A DNA stretch of 17,580 nucleotides from the NCBI GenBank assembly GCA_964428385.1, contig CAYRYR010000055.1, positions 1 through 17,580 on the forward strand, read 5' to 3'. This stretch comes from JAFGOM01 sp964428385. Its GTDB lineage: Archaea; Halobacteriota; Methanomicrobia; Methanomicrobiales; Methanospirillaceae. Every line of letters starts with the position of its first letter. The first letter of the stretch is position 1. Made by a program: the position numbers and the translations under genes. Shown here in pieces: positions 1-7,194 of the stretch. The notes below the pieces were generated by a model, which was given only the letters and a program-made list of their open reading frames with translations, did no database searches and had not been told where the DNA came from.

Positions 1-49
1 GTAATCTCCCATCGGTGCATCTAAGATTGATATATAGAAGATCATATTT

Positions 50-72
50 CTATACTATTATAAATAGTATAG
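50..72. promoter_or_regulatory. Palindromic TATA-like site upstream of the cyclophilin gene
   Basis: A perfect inverted repeat with 10-base arms (50-59 and 63-72) and a 3-base spacer. Its centre reads TTATAAATA, like an archaeal TATA box. A start from it would lie near position 90 and leave a leader of about 115 nt before the cyclophilin ATG. A weaker AT-rich box (AATATTTAC, 171-179) lies about 30 nt before that ATG and is an alternative promoter. Symmetry around a TATA box could also mark a repressor site, but this is inference. Confidence 0.35.
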
Positions 73-204
73 TATCTTGCCGTAAATCAGAGGAAGAGAA
101 ACCAGCTCAAACTATATCCGTTATATATTAGATCCGGGTCTGAAAGAGGGAGATGAAGGTAAAAACAATGAATATTTACGTTACCGCGCCGACCAGATGT
201 ACAG

Positions 205-675
205 ATGACGACAGATACAAAAACAAAGGTCAGATTAACCACCACACAAGGGATAATTGTAATCGAACTGGACATGAAAAACAGGCCCATTACTGCAGGA
301 AATTTTAAGAAACTCGTTGAAGACGGTTTTTATAATGGAATTGTCTTTCACCGGGTCATCGCAGGATTTATGCTACAGGGAGGATGTCCAAAAGGTACCG
401 GAACCGGCGGGCCTGGCTACACCATCAAAGATGAGTTTGGAGAGATGAATAAGAACAACAGGGGAACCATCTCCATGGCAAATGCCGGTCCGAACACCGG
501 CGGAAGTCAGTTTTTTATCAACCTTGTCAACAACAACTTCCTTGATGACAAACATCCGGTCTTTGGAAGAGTAATCGAAGGAATGACAGTCGTAGACGCT
601 ATTGGAAAGACAAAAACAGGTAAAAACGACAGACCACAGACAGACGTGGTCATCGAGAAAGCGGTTATTCTGTGA
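205..675 (+). CDS. Cyclophilin-type peptidyl-prolyl cis-trans isomerase
   Basis: A 156-residue single-domain cyclophilin that catalyses cis-trans isomerisation of X-Pro bonds during protein folding. No signal peptide is visible, so it is probably cytoplasmic. The family core is intact: FHRVI with catalytic Arg50, FMLQGG (Phe55, Gln58), the MANAGPNTGGSQFFI stretch (Met91, Gln102, Phe104) and LDDKHPVFG with His117. The position of the human cyclophilin A tryptophan that contacts cyclosporin is Phe112 here. This is common in prokaryotic cyclophilins and often goes with weak drug binding. The ATG at 205 is the only methionine start in frame after an upstream stop at 169. No good ribosome site precedes it, so it may be leaderless or start from a long leader. 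The gene stands alone; the next gene begins 219 bp downstream. Confidence 0.95.
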   Translation: MTTDTKTKVRLTTTQGIIVIELDMKNRPITAGNFKKLVEDGFYNGIVFHRVIAGFMLQGGCPKGTGTGGPGYTIKDEFGEMNKNNRGTISMANAGPNTGGSQFFINLVNNNFLDDKHPVFGRVIEGMTVVDAIGKTKTGKNDRPQTDVVIEKAVIL

Positions 676-790
676 CCTAAAGATAGCATTCCACCAATAC
701 AACTCTTTAAAGAACCGTTAGAAACTTCCATTTAGAACCCTTATAATTAATTAATTCTGGTTCTCAACTGGATATGATAGAGTGTTTGGG

Positions 791-860
791 AGCAGGGATA
801 TCTGTATTGTCAAAATATCAGGTATGGTGAAAAGGTCAGATTACCTTTTTAATCCCTGCT
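791..860. promoter_or_regulatory. Nested inverted repeats upstream of hicBA
   Basis: The 219-bp gap before hicB holds an outer inverted repeat, AGCAGGGAT (791-799) with ATCCCTGCT (852-860). Inside it is a 7-bp hairpin, AAAAGGT (830-836) with ACCTTTT (843-849), loop CAGATT, followed by another T. It could be an operator or attenuator for the toxin-antitoxin pair, or a terminator for the cyclophilin gene. A TATA-like TTATGTATA (863-871) follows, and an AGGTG ribosome site lies at 880-884 before the hicB ATG. Confidence 0.35.
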
Positions 861-894
861 TACTTATGTATACACATTCAGGTGCCAATATACC

Positions 895-1143
895 ATGACA
901 GATCTCCAATATAGAGTTTTATTAAAGAAAGAATCAGAAGGAGCCTATACCGCCATCGTTCCAATTCTTCCTGGATGTATTTCATGGGGAGTAACAATTG
1001 ATGATGCTATACATAATGCCCATGAAGCAATTGAATTGTATCTAGAGAGTCTTTTGGCTCATGGGGAAGAGATACCAACAGAAGAAGGGATACTTGAATC
1101 TCATATAAAAATTTCATCGCATGACCCGGTTGCCACCTCTTAA
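895..1143 (+). CDS. hicB: HicB-family antitoxin
   Basis: An 82-residue protein with the HicB partial RNase-H-like fold. Features are a beta-hairpin start (YRVLLKKESEGAYTAIVPILPGCISWG), the characteristic LPGC motif at 25-28, then a helix (TIDDAIHNAHEAIELYLESL). HicB proteins bind and neutralise HicA mRNA interferases. After about residue 60 only a short tail remains, so there is no room for the C-terminal ribbon-helix-helix or helix-turn-helix found in longer HicB proteins. DNA binding and autoregulation may therefore be weak or carried by another factor. An AGGTG site ends 10 nt before the ATG. The last 23 bases overlap hicA in another frame, the usual tight coupling for this pair, with the antitoxin first. 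Confidence 0.92.
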   Translation: MTDLQYRVLLKKESEGAYTAIVPILPGCISWGVTIDDAIHNAHEAIELYLESLLAHGEEIPTEEGILESHIKISSHDPVATS

Positions 1144-1354
1144 AATTCAACAGGTATTATCCATACTAAAAGATGCCGGGTATGAATTTGATAGATCAAA
1201 AGGAAGCCATCAGATCTTCATACATCCCGACTCGGGAAGGAGAGTTGTAGTCCCCGTTCACCCGGGCAAAGAAATACCATCAGGAACTCTGCATGAAATA
1301 TTGAGACAAGCAGGGATTACGCGGGATGATGTTGCCAAATTCCTTTCTTCATGA
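1121..1354 (+). CDS. hicA: HicA-family mRNA interferase toxin
   Basis: A 77-residue HicA/YcfA toxin with a double-stranded-RNA-binding-like fold. It has the signature GYEFDRSKGSHQIF with the catalytic His30 in GSH, then VVVPVHPGKEIPSGTLHEILRQAGI, the typical C-terminal half. The family cleaves mRNA and tmRNA when not bound by HicB. It is full length with an intact active-site histidine, so it is probably functional. The start overlaps the hicB end and has no ribosome site of its own, so it likely depends on translational coupling. A T-run (1589-1593) lies before the convergent next gene. Confidence 0.93.
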   Translation: MTRLPPLKIQQVLSILKDAGYEFDRSKGSHQIFIHPDSGRRVVVPVHPGKEIPSGTLHEILRQAGITRDDVAKFLSS

Positions 1355-1394
1355 TCATCTCAAAAAAAGGAACCCAAAATATTTTCCGATATCA

Positions 1395-1517
1395 GGGGCT
1401 GTTGTACTAATGACTCCCATTAGTACAATAATAAGGACTATTCACACTTTGATTTTCTACATTCATACTAAAAAATAGCCTTATTATATCGACATATGGT
1501 ATTCATGCAACAGCCCC
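1395..1517. repeat. MITE-like element with terminal inverted repeats and internal hairpins
   Basis: The 252-bp gap between hicA and the convergent next gene contains a 123-bp element bounded by perfect 10-bp inverted repeats: GGGGCTGTTG (1395-1404) and CAACAGCCCC (1508-1517). Inside are an 11-bp perfect hairpin (1402-1412 with 1418-1428, 5-nt loop) and a 9-bp inverted repeat, ATAATAAGG (1428-1436) with CCTTATTAT (1479-1487). No coding sequence lies inside. The TIRs resemble transposon ends, so a non-autonomous MITE is the best reading. I see no convincing target-site duplication, so a structured RNA or bidirectional terminator remains possible. Confidence 0.45.
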
Positions 1518-1606
1518 ATTACACTTCATTATCATATGCATAACTTGTGCTAATGAATGACTTATAAAGTATCCAGGTATCTCACAACCTTTTTTATTAA
1601 TCAGGA

Positions 1607-2146
1607 TCACTGTCCTGAATAGGAACCGGTAAAGACTGATGCAAACCGGTTGAATGCAACATCCTCTATGGGGACCGGATCCGTCTTAAAGAGCCATGTT
1701 CCCTGCGCCTCCAGATAATCAAGGGTTGCATAGGCATTTCCAACCTGATTTCCCTGTGAATCAAAGAGTGTAAATGTCACAACAATACAATCAATTCGTT
1801 CATTATCAAGATTTCGTATCTTTCCAGTAACATATGCCATCCCGTCACTGCCCCGTCCTAATGCAGAAGCAATGACTGAAATATTATTATGGTCATCCGG
1901 ATAGGCTTCTACATATCCATACGGCCGTTTTACAAGACACTTCGTTCCGACAGGCACTTCCCGCATTAGAATCTCACTCGTTGAAGGAACACCATCAACC
2001 AGAGAAAAGAGTGTCACTCCCTGACACGGACCCTCCTGGACCGGTGCGTACATATCAGATACTGCAAACCCGGTTAAAAAGACGATACCGGCAGCAGCCA
2101 CAGTAATGATTACCAGAAGATATGAGAGAACGCGTTTTGCATGCAT
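1607..2146 (-). CDS. Membrane-anchored FxLYD-type protein
   Basis: A 179-residue protein with basic residues at 4-5, a hydrophobic segment at about 8-29 (YLLVIITVAAAGIVFLTGFAV) and an exported remainder. No lipobox cysteine is evident, so the segment is probably a membrane anchor. Residues about 103-153 (MAYVTGKIRNL followed by IVVTFTLFDSQGNQVG) look like an FxLYD/DUF3426-like beta-sandwich. That fold is common in archaeal surface proteins whose role is unknown. Three cysteines (41, 70, 120) lie outside the membrane and two could pair. It has its own transcription unit, with a 655-bp gap upstream and hicA convergent downstream. I cannot give a function. The domain call is from pattern only. 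Confidence 0.75.
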   Translation of the reverse strand: MHAKRVLSYLLVIITVAAAGIVFLTGFAVSDMYAPVQEGPCQGVTLFSLVDGVPSTSEILMREVPVGTKCLVKRPYGYVEAYPDDHNNISVIASALGRGSDGMAYVTGKIRNLDNERIDCIVVTFTLFDSQGNQVGNAYATLDYLEAQGTWLFKTDPVPIEDVAFNRFASVFTGSYSGQ

Positions 2147-2465
2147 ATCAAGAAATATGACCGTTCTCGCTAATAGTCATTATCTATGGAGTAACCAGTT
2201 CCCCGGATGATACTAAAATACAACTCACTATTCCAGGTTCAATAAAAGCCTGAACTGATGCTACCCAGTTACAGGTGCCTTCTGCAAAGAATTAATCAGC
2301 ATGCAGGGATGGAAAAATACAGATCATCAGGACAACGACCTGAGGGTATAAAAATCATTTAAAATCCATATTCTTTTTAATCAAGAGAGTGATGTCGATT
2401 TTTCAAGTGATAGTGTCAATCATCTTTTCACTCTTTATATCATCTTTCCGGGGGTGAAATGAAAT

Positions 2466-2541
2466 CTACAATTGAACTGATGTAACCCAAAAGGAGATAA
2501 GATTCCCAGAGTACCTGAGACATCTTCCTCCCTCTGCGGTT
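2466..2541. repeat. Direct repeat copy A, hairpin-forming (76 bp)
   Basis: It begins CTACAATTGAACTGATG and ends CTCTGCGGTT. It matches 2594-2668 almost throughout, with differences confined to the middle, including a 1-nt length change. Read on the minus strand it folds as GGAGG-AAGAT-(G)-TCTCAG, loop GTACT, CTGGGA-ATCTT-(A)-TCTCC, then TTTT: about 16 pairs with two single-base bulges. Confidence 0.8.
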
Positions 2542-2593
2542 AGAATCCCTCCAATTGAGGTATCCAGAGACCCTTTCAACCTAAATACCATTC

Positions 2594-2668
2594 CTACAAT
2601 TGAACTGATGTAACCCAAAAGGAGATAAGATTCCTAGTATTCTGAGACATCTTCCTCCCTCTGCGGTT
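2594..2668. repeat. Direct repeat copy B, hairpin-forming (75 bp)
   Basis: The second copy lies 52 bp after copy A. The outer stem (GGAGG-AAGAT with ATCTT-A-TCTCC, minus strand) is identical. The inner stem is TCTCAG, loop AATA, CTAGGA, with one mismatch, and TTTT again follows. Changes cluster in the apical loop, which suits a structured element. It could be tandem terminators behind the M42 gene, a small RNA, or a dispersed repeat. Confidence 0.8.
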
Positions 2669-2770
2669 TAAATTCTAATCGTGGCATTAATGATATGCAA
2701 ATGGGAATGTCGTAATCCTGACTGAACATGATAACAGAGCTTCAGAAAACGAAAGTCCATCAGATATCGG

Positions 2771-2779
2771 AAAAAAAAA
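2771..2779 (-). terminator. T-tract terminator of the mrp to M42 gene run
   Basis: Nine consecutive A on the plus strand give a nine-T run on the minus strand, 24-32 nt past the M42 stop. Archaeal intrinsic termination relies mainly on such T-tracts, and no strong hairpin is needed. Confidence 0.6.
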
Positions 2780-2802
2780 GATTTTCTCTGGGTCAACACA
2801 GG

Positions 2803-3837
2803 TTAGAATGCAGGTTTCTTCTTCATTGCGGCAACGATCAGCTTCACAGTATTTGAGATGTCCACGAGATCAACCATCTCAACAGAGGAATGAATATACC
2901 GGGCCGGCACAGAGACCGGAATACTTGGAATCCCACCCTGTTCGAGATGGATGATGGTTGCATCAGTATTCCCACCATCGCCAACTTCGAGCTGGTACGG
3001 AATCTTATGCTTATCACCAGTTTCCCGCAGCCACTTAACCATCCTCTGATCTGCAATAAGACCCCGGCCTGAAGCATTCACGAGCGAGAGAACCGGCCCT
3101 TTTCCAAGCTCTGCGGTAGCATCACGCATCTTAATTCCCGGATGATCTCCGGGGATGGTCACATCGGTTGCAATCGCAATGTCAGGTTTAAGCCTGAATG
3201 CAGCAACTTTAGCCCCTTTGAGGCCGACTTCTTCCTGTACGGTAAAAACACCATACACGGTATGTGGTGTTTCCATCTCTCGTAATGCCTGAATGAGAAC
3301 AGCAACCCCTACCCGGTTATCAAAAGCCTTGCCAGTCAGTCTGCCATTCGCAAGGTTGGTTGCACTAACATCCATCGTAACCGGCGTTCCTATCTCTATC
3401 CCGAGATCTGCTACCTCTTCAGCGGTCCTTGCACCAACATCAATAAACATATCTTTGAGTTCAAGAGGCTTTTTCCGCTCTTCAGGTTTCATCATATGAG
3501 GAGGTTTAGATCCAAGCACACCTGTTACCGGACCCTTTGTTCCGTGAAGAATGACTCTGCGTGTCGGGAGTGATGGTTCATACCATCCGCCAATGGTTAC
3601 AAAGGCTAAGAATCCTTTCTCATCAATATACTGAACCATCAGCCCGATCTCATCCATATGGGACGCAATCATCACCGAAAACGCACTGCCACAGCGGACA
3701 GCTATAAGATTTCCCATCCTGTCCTCAATGAATTCATCAACAAATCCTTTGAGTTCCTCGCGGATAATGTCCCGTACTTCTCCTTCAAATCCTGATACCC
3801 CATGAGCATCAGAGAGCCGTTTTAGCAATGCTTCCAT
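2803..3837 (-). CDS. M42-family metallo-aminopeptidase
   Basis: A 344-residue cytosolic M42 (TET/deblocking) aminopeptidase. These enzymes form large tetrahedral assemblies that trim peptides released by the proteasome. Both metal-site motifs are present: SHMDEIG (His60, Asp62), AFDNRVG (Asp173), QEEVG (Glu202, Glu203), ATDV (Asp225) and the late RYIHSSVE (His316). The length is normal. I prefer the ATG at 3837 because an AGGTGA ribosome site (3846-3851) lies 8 nt before it. A GTG four codons upstream falls inside that site and is unlikely. It is the last gene of the minus-strand run, 20 nt after the aminotransferase stop, and a T-tract follows. Substrate preference cannot be read from sequence; older databases often call such proteins cellulase or endoglucanase. 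Confidence 0.93.
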   Translation of the reverse strand: MEALLKRLSDAHGVSGFEGEVRDIIREELKGFVDEFIEDRMGNLIAVRCGSAFSVMIASHMDEIGLMVQYIDEKGFLAFVTIGGWYEPSLPTRRVILHGTKGPVTGVLGSKPPHMMKPEERKKPLELKDMFIDVGARTAEEVADLGIEIGTPVTMDVSATNLANGRLTGKAFDNRVGVAVLIQALREMETPHTVYGVFTVQEEVGLKGAKVAAFRLKPDIAIATDVTIPGDHPGIKMRDATAELGKGPVLSLVNASGRGLIADQRMVKWLRETGDKHKIPYQLEVGDGGNTDATIIHLEQGGIPSIPVSVPARYIHSSVEMVDLVDISNTVKLIVAAMKKKPAF

Positions 3838-3857
3838 ATCAGATTTCACCTTTATTC

Positions 3858-4961
3858 TTAGAGTGCGTGACCTATTCTATCTAATGCAGTCTGTATAACA
3901 TCGCGTGAGGCTGCATAACTAAACCTTGCAAATCCTTCTCCCCCACTACCGAATGCATCACCTGGAACAATAACCACTCCCTGCTCAATAATGGCAGAAA
4001 ACGTCTCTGCATCCATTGGCACAAAGAGATAAAATGCCCCTTGTGGCATCGGAAATGAGAATCCAAGATCATAGAGACCCTTACTAAGGAGATCACGCCT
4101 AAGCGCATACTCATCCCGCATCTCCTGCACACAGGACTGGTCACCGGTATATGCAGCGAGCGCGGCATACTGGGATATTGAGCAGGCACAGGTCTGACAG
4201 TACTGATGAATCTTTACACACTGTCGTACATAGGCATCAGGACCAGCCAGATATCCTACCCGCCAGCCGGTCATTGCATATGTTTTGCTTGTTGCATTCA
4301 CTGTGATAACATCCTCAGAAAACCGGGCAGCACTCACCGTCTCTGCATCATATACAAAATGCTCATAGACCTCATCAGAGAGGATACAGACACCAGCGTC
4401 ATTTGCGTACTCAACAATGGCACGAATCGTCTCTTCCGGCTCGACAACACCGGTAGGATTGGCAGGAGAGTTCAGTACCATCAGCCGTGCTCCGTCAAGA
4501 TGCTCTTGTACCACTTCCACATTAAGATGCAGATCTGCATCAAGCGGTAGAGCATCAGGACAGCCTCCTGCAAGGGTAACACACTCCCGGTATGAGACAA
4601 ACCCGGGATTGGGGATAAGAACACGATCCCCTGTATCCACCAGCGCCTGCATCGCAACAAATATAGCTTCACCTGCGCCTGCTGTTACCACCAGCTGATC
4701 CGGCTCATATGAGAGATTGTTATGTGTCAGAAGAACTGAACAAATCGCTTCTCTGAGCTCGGGAATGCCAGTATTAAACGTATAACCTGTTTTTCCCTCT
4801 TCTATCGCGGTTATTGCCGCCTGTCTGATATGAAGCGGGGTGACAAAATCAGGCTGACCAAGTGCGAGACTGACACTACCAGGTTTTGCTGCCTGAAAAA
4901 ACTTTCGAATCCCTGACTCAGAAACCTGCTCTGCTCTGGTTGCTATTGGTCCTAATTCCAT
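3858..4961 (-). CDS. PLP-dependent class I/II aminotransferase (AspC-like)
   Basis: A 367-residue fold-type I aminotransferase. The landmarks are LGQPDF (34-39), NSPANPTG with Asn168, SDEVYE with Asp196 that binds the pyridine nitrogen, NATSKTYAMTGWRVGY with the PLP-binding Lys226 and phosphate-binding Arg234, and ARFSYA with the substrate-carboxylate Arg346. It transfers an amino group between an amino acid and a 2-oxoacid, typically glutamate and 2-oxoglutarate. The specific substrate is unknown; aspartate, alanine or aromatic specificities share these motifs. It starts 6 nt after the phospho-hexuloisomerase stop and lies 20 nt before the M42 gene, so the three are almost certainly co-transcribed. 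No strong ribosome site is visible, consistent with translational coupling. Confidence 0.92.
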   Translation of the reverse strand: MELGPIATRAEQVSESGIRKFFQAAKPGSVSLALGQPDFVTPLHIRQAAITAIEEGKTGYTFNTGIPELREAICSVLLTHNNLSYEPDQLVVTAGAGEAIFVAMQALVDTGDRVLIPNPGFVSYRECVTLAGGCPDALPLDADLHLNVEVVQEHLDGARLMVLNSPANPTGVVEPEETIRAIVEYANDAGVCILSDEVYEHFVYDAETVSAARFSEDVITVNATSKTYAMTGWRVGYLAGPDAYVRQCVKIHQYCQTCACSISQYAALAAYTGDQSCVQEMRDEYALRRDLLSKGLYDLGFSFPMPQGAFYLFVPMDAETFSAIIEQGVVIVPGDAFGSGGEGFARFSYAASRDVIQTALDRIGHAL

Positions 4962-4967
4962 AGATAT

Positions 4968-5564
4968 CTACTCAATATTAGCATGGCGGCCCTTTAATTC
5001 AGCCTCATCAATCTCCCGAATTTCCATCAGATGCGATATGATGGCATCACAAAACGTCATAGAAGCAGTCTCAAAGAATGTTCCAAGAGGTGCAAATGAT
5101 CGATGTTCGCCAAGCATCTCCCGTATATCAAAATTTACTGAATCATCAGTTAAATCTTCACGGTGCTGCTTAATGACGACGATGGCATCAGCCAGCATTC
5201 CTATCGCCGATGACGAATTTGACGTGATAAGACCGACACGGCCACCAATCTTCTTTGCTATCTCAGCAATCTCTGCAATTGTCCGGGTCTGGCCGGAACC
5301 AGACAAAACAATTACCAGATCTCCTGCAAGAAGTGCCGGGGTAATCGTTTCGCCAACAACAAAACTCGTAAGCCCAAGGTGCATCAGACGCATCGCAAAC
5401 GCCTTTGCCACAAGACCTGAGCGACCTGCACCCATCACATAGACACGACCTGACCTGAGAATCTCATTGACAAAGGCCGTCACCTCTTCATCAGATATTG
5501 TTTTTGATACTGCCTCTATCTCCCGCGCCATGAGAAGCATCATATCCTGAACCCGATGGATCAT
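4968..5564 (-). CDS. hxlB: 6-phospho-3-hexuloisomerase (SIS domain)
   Basis: A 198-residue SIS-domain isomerase that interconverts hexulose-6-phosphate and fructose-6-phosphate. In methanogens lacking the oxidative pentose-phosphate pathway, the reverse ribulose-monophosphate route uses it to make ribulose-5-phosphate for nucleotides. The sugar-phosphate site is seen as VMGAGRSGLVAKAFAMRL (G45, G47, R48, S49) and VLSGSGQT (86-93), then the SIS core up to LGTFFETASMTFCDAI. Length and layout match the archaeal MJ1247-type enzyme. The partner hexulose-6-phosphate synthase is not in this window. It sits in the minus-strand run between the MBL gene (68-nt gap) and the aminotransferase (6-nt gap). 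A downstream ATG at 5543 is an alternative start. Confidence 0.9.
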   Translation of the reverse strand: MIHRVQDMMLLMAREIEAVSKTISDEEVTAFVNEILRSGRVYVMGAGRSGLVAKAFAMRLMHLGLTSFVVGETITPALLAGDLVIVLSGSGQTRTIAEIAEIAKKIGGRVGLITSNSSSAIGMLADAIVVIKQHREDLTDDSVNFDIREMLGEHRSFAPLGTFFETASMTFCDAIISHLMEIREIDEAELKGRHANIE

Positions 5565-5632
5565 ACGTAGGTATGAATATGATACAGGCCTTCTTGATGA
5601 TTTCTACTACTCCCCCCAGTCACTGCAAAATA

Positions 5633-7162
5633 TCACGAAGAGTAACGATGAGGTGTATATTGAATGACCTTCCCTGCAGGGGCGAGGCCGCCATCCATAA
5701 ATACCGATACCGGACCATGTCCACAACAAATAAAGAGAGGACGGCCCATCTTCTCCTGCATCAGTGTATCTGCTTTTCGTGCAAGAGCAGTAAGCGCAGT
5801 CCGTTCTATCTTTACCAGCGCAGGATCAACATTAACAGAAGTCACCAGATATACGGCAAATCCATTATAGCGTGTCCTCTCTTCGGTCAGACTGGCAAGA
5901 TTCAGAACCGTATCTGAAGTAAAGAGAACCCCTGCTGTCCGGGAGTACAGATATATGAGTCCATGCTGGTGCCCCCCGTGACTCTCAAGAATCATGAATT
6001 CATGACCCCCGATGCTGATACAATCCAAAACTGCAAACCCTTCCAGATTTTTTTCACCGGCAGAGGGGAAAAAACGAAACGATTCGCCTGGATTCATCCT
6101 GCCAAAGAGATTTATCATAAGCGTATATACTTCTTCAATAACCCAGTCTTCATTACAAGATCCGGCTGCACGATTATGTGTCTCTATGACTTTTGCAGTA
6201 CCTTCATGAGTATAGACCGGAACATCAAAGAAACCGGCTGCTCCACAGTGATCTGTATCACCATGTGTCAGAATAATCCGGGAGAGTTTTTTAAGGTCGA
6301 TATGTAATGCGTCAAACATCTGCATCACATCATCATGATAAATGCCATACCCGGTATCTATCATCACAAGTTCATCACAGGTATCAAGAAGAAAAATATT
6401 CCCTCCACCCGGAAGTTGGAAACACATCAGTGTCATCCCGTCTACAACAGGTATCTGCTGAATCTCAGCAGTGAAAAAATCCCCACATGTCTGTAGCAGT
6501 TCTACTCCGTTCTCATATATCCGTGCAAGAGTAGTCTTATAATCCCGATCATACTGAGTCAATGCCTGGGCGGCATGTGTAAAACGATTCACCAGTTCAT
6601 ACACCGGCGGCCTTTGTACCCCGTTCGTAATCGTTTGTATTGATGCAGCATATCGATCATAAAAACTATATCCGCTGGGATTTTCCTCAAGTGAGGAGAG
6701 AGAACAGACAATATCCGGGTAATCTGCCTGTATTTTTGTAATAAAAGCTCTTGCCATGGCATCAGGAAAAGAACGAAACCTGGCATAAATGTGAGTGGGA
6801 TCTCTGCCCCTGTTATCTGCATCAAGGGTAACCAGTGACATACCCATCCGTTGTGCATCAGAAAGGATATCAGAAAGTGCCAAATGCACGAGATCACAAT
6901 TCAAATCAATAGTAATAAGGACCCGCTCATCCTCAATCGGGATCTGATAACCTGCCTTACTGAGTGCCTGCTTTGCCACATCATAACTCTCTTTCAGACC
7001 AGAGAGGCACATAAAGAGGTATGTACAATCAATATCTGCATCATATCTGATGCGCCGGATAACCAGACCGTGCCGGGTTACCAGATCTGTTATTTCCCGC
7101 ACACTACCTGAATCTGAGAGGCAGATGGTCAGATAATGCAGATCAGATGGTTGATTTATCAT
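5633..7162 (-). CDS. Tandem ACT-like regulatory domains fused to an MBL-fold metallohydrolase
   Basis: About 509 residues from the ATG at 7162. A TTG two codons earlier is the other possible start, and neither has a clear ribosome site. Residues about 8-75 and 82-165 look like two ACT-type ligand-binding modules (beta-alpha-beta pattern, e.g. LHYLTICLSDSGSVREITDLV and RVLITIDLNCDLVHLALSDI). This reading is from pattern only. A linker leads to an MBL core (about 235-485) with the metal motif THGDTDHCGA, the ESHGGHQHG site, TSDTV with the bridging Asp and the late CCGHGP His. The second ligand of the usual HxHxDH is Asp, giving HxDxDH. The first substrate contact IDTGYG is present. It is probably cytoplasmic. 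The ACT-like part suggests control by an amino acid or similar ligand. The reaction is unknown; thioesterase, lactonase or phosphodiesterase activity is possible. Confidence 0.75.
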   Translation of the reverse strand: MINQPSDLHYLTICLSDSGSVREITDLVTRHGLVIRRIRYDADIDCTYLFMCLSGLKESYDVAKQALSKAGYQIPIEDERVLITIDLNCDLVHLALSDILSDAQRMGMSLVTLDADNRGRDPTHIYARFRSFPDAMARAFITKIQADYPDIVCSLSSLEENPSGYSFYDRYAASIQTITNGVQRPPVYELVNRFTHAAQALTQYDRDYKTTLARIYENGVELLQTCGDFFTAEIQQIPVVDGMTLMCFQLPGGGNIFLLDTCDELVMIDTGYGIYHDDVMQMFDALHIDLKKLSRIILTHGDTDHCGAAGFFDVPVYTHEGTAKVIETHNRAAGSCNEDWVIEEVYTLMINLFGRMNPGESFRFFPSAGEKNLEGFAVLDCISIGGHEFMILESHGGHQHGLIYLYSRTAGVLFTSDTVLNLASLTEERTRYNGFAVYLVTSVNVDPALVKIERTALTALARKADTLMQEKMGRPLFICCGHGPVSVFMDGGLAPAGKVIQYTPHRYSS

Positions 7163-7194
7163 AAACAAAGGAATAGAACTCTGATTGTCAGATA

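Larger units (their letters stand above)
2147..2802. other. 655-bp gene-free gap with repeats
   Basis: No supported gene lies here. Contents include a 5-bp hairpin (2327-2331 with 2339-2343) and a plus-strand TATA-like TATAAAAA (2347-2354). There is also a stem AGAGAGTGA (2384-2392) with TCACTCTTT (2428-2436), containing one G-U pair. The two direct repeats and the minus-strand T-tract are listed separately. The stretch separates two minus-strand genes and holds the promoter of the FxLYD gene, which I could not place confidently. Confidence 0.6.

Noticed and set aside
168..308. Upstream open frame starting ATG at 168, overlapping the cyclophilin start
   Set aside because: It runs out of frame into a clear cyclophilin gene, gives a featureless 46-residue peptide, and the protein-level signal belongs to the frame at 205.
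2473..2520. C/D box small RNA in the repeats (CTGATGT then CTGA)
   Set aside because: The C box departs from RTGATGA and no D'/C' pair is present. The hairpin is a stronger explanation.
2440..2650. Tiny minus-strand frames in the repeats (2594-2650 and 2440-2523), each with a good GGAGGAAG-ATG start
   Set aside because: The 1-nt length difference puts the two copies in different frames with different peptides, so the repeat is not under coding selection. The GGAGG is an arm of the hairpin.
2466..2668. CRISPR-like array
   Set aside because: Only two copies, 75-76 bp long with internal changes, and no cas genes in the window.
3838..3849. GTG start for the M42 gene
   Set aside because: The GTG lies inside the AGGTGA ribosome site that serves the ATG at 3837.
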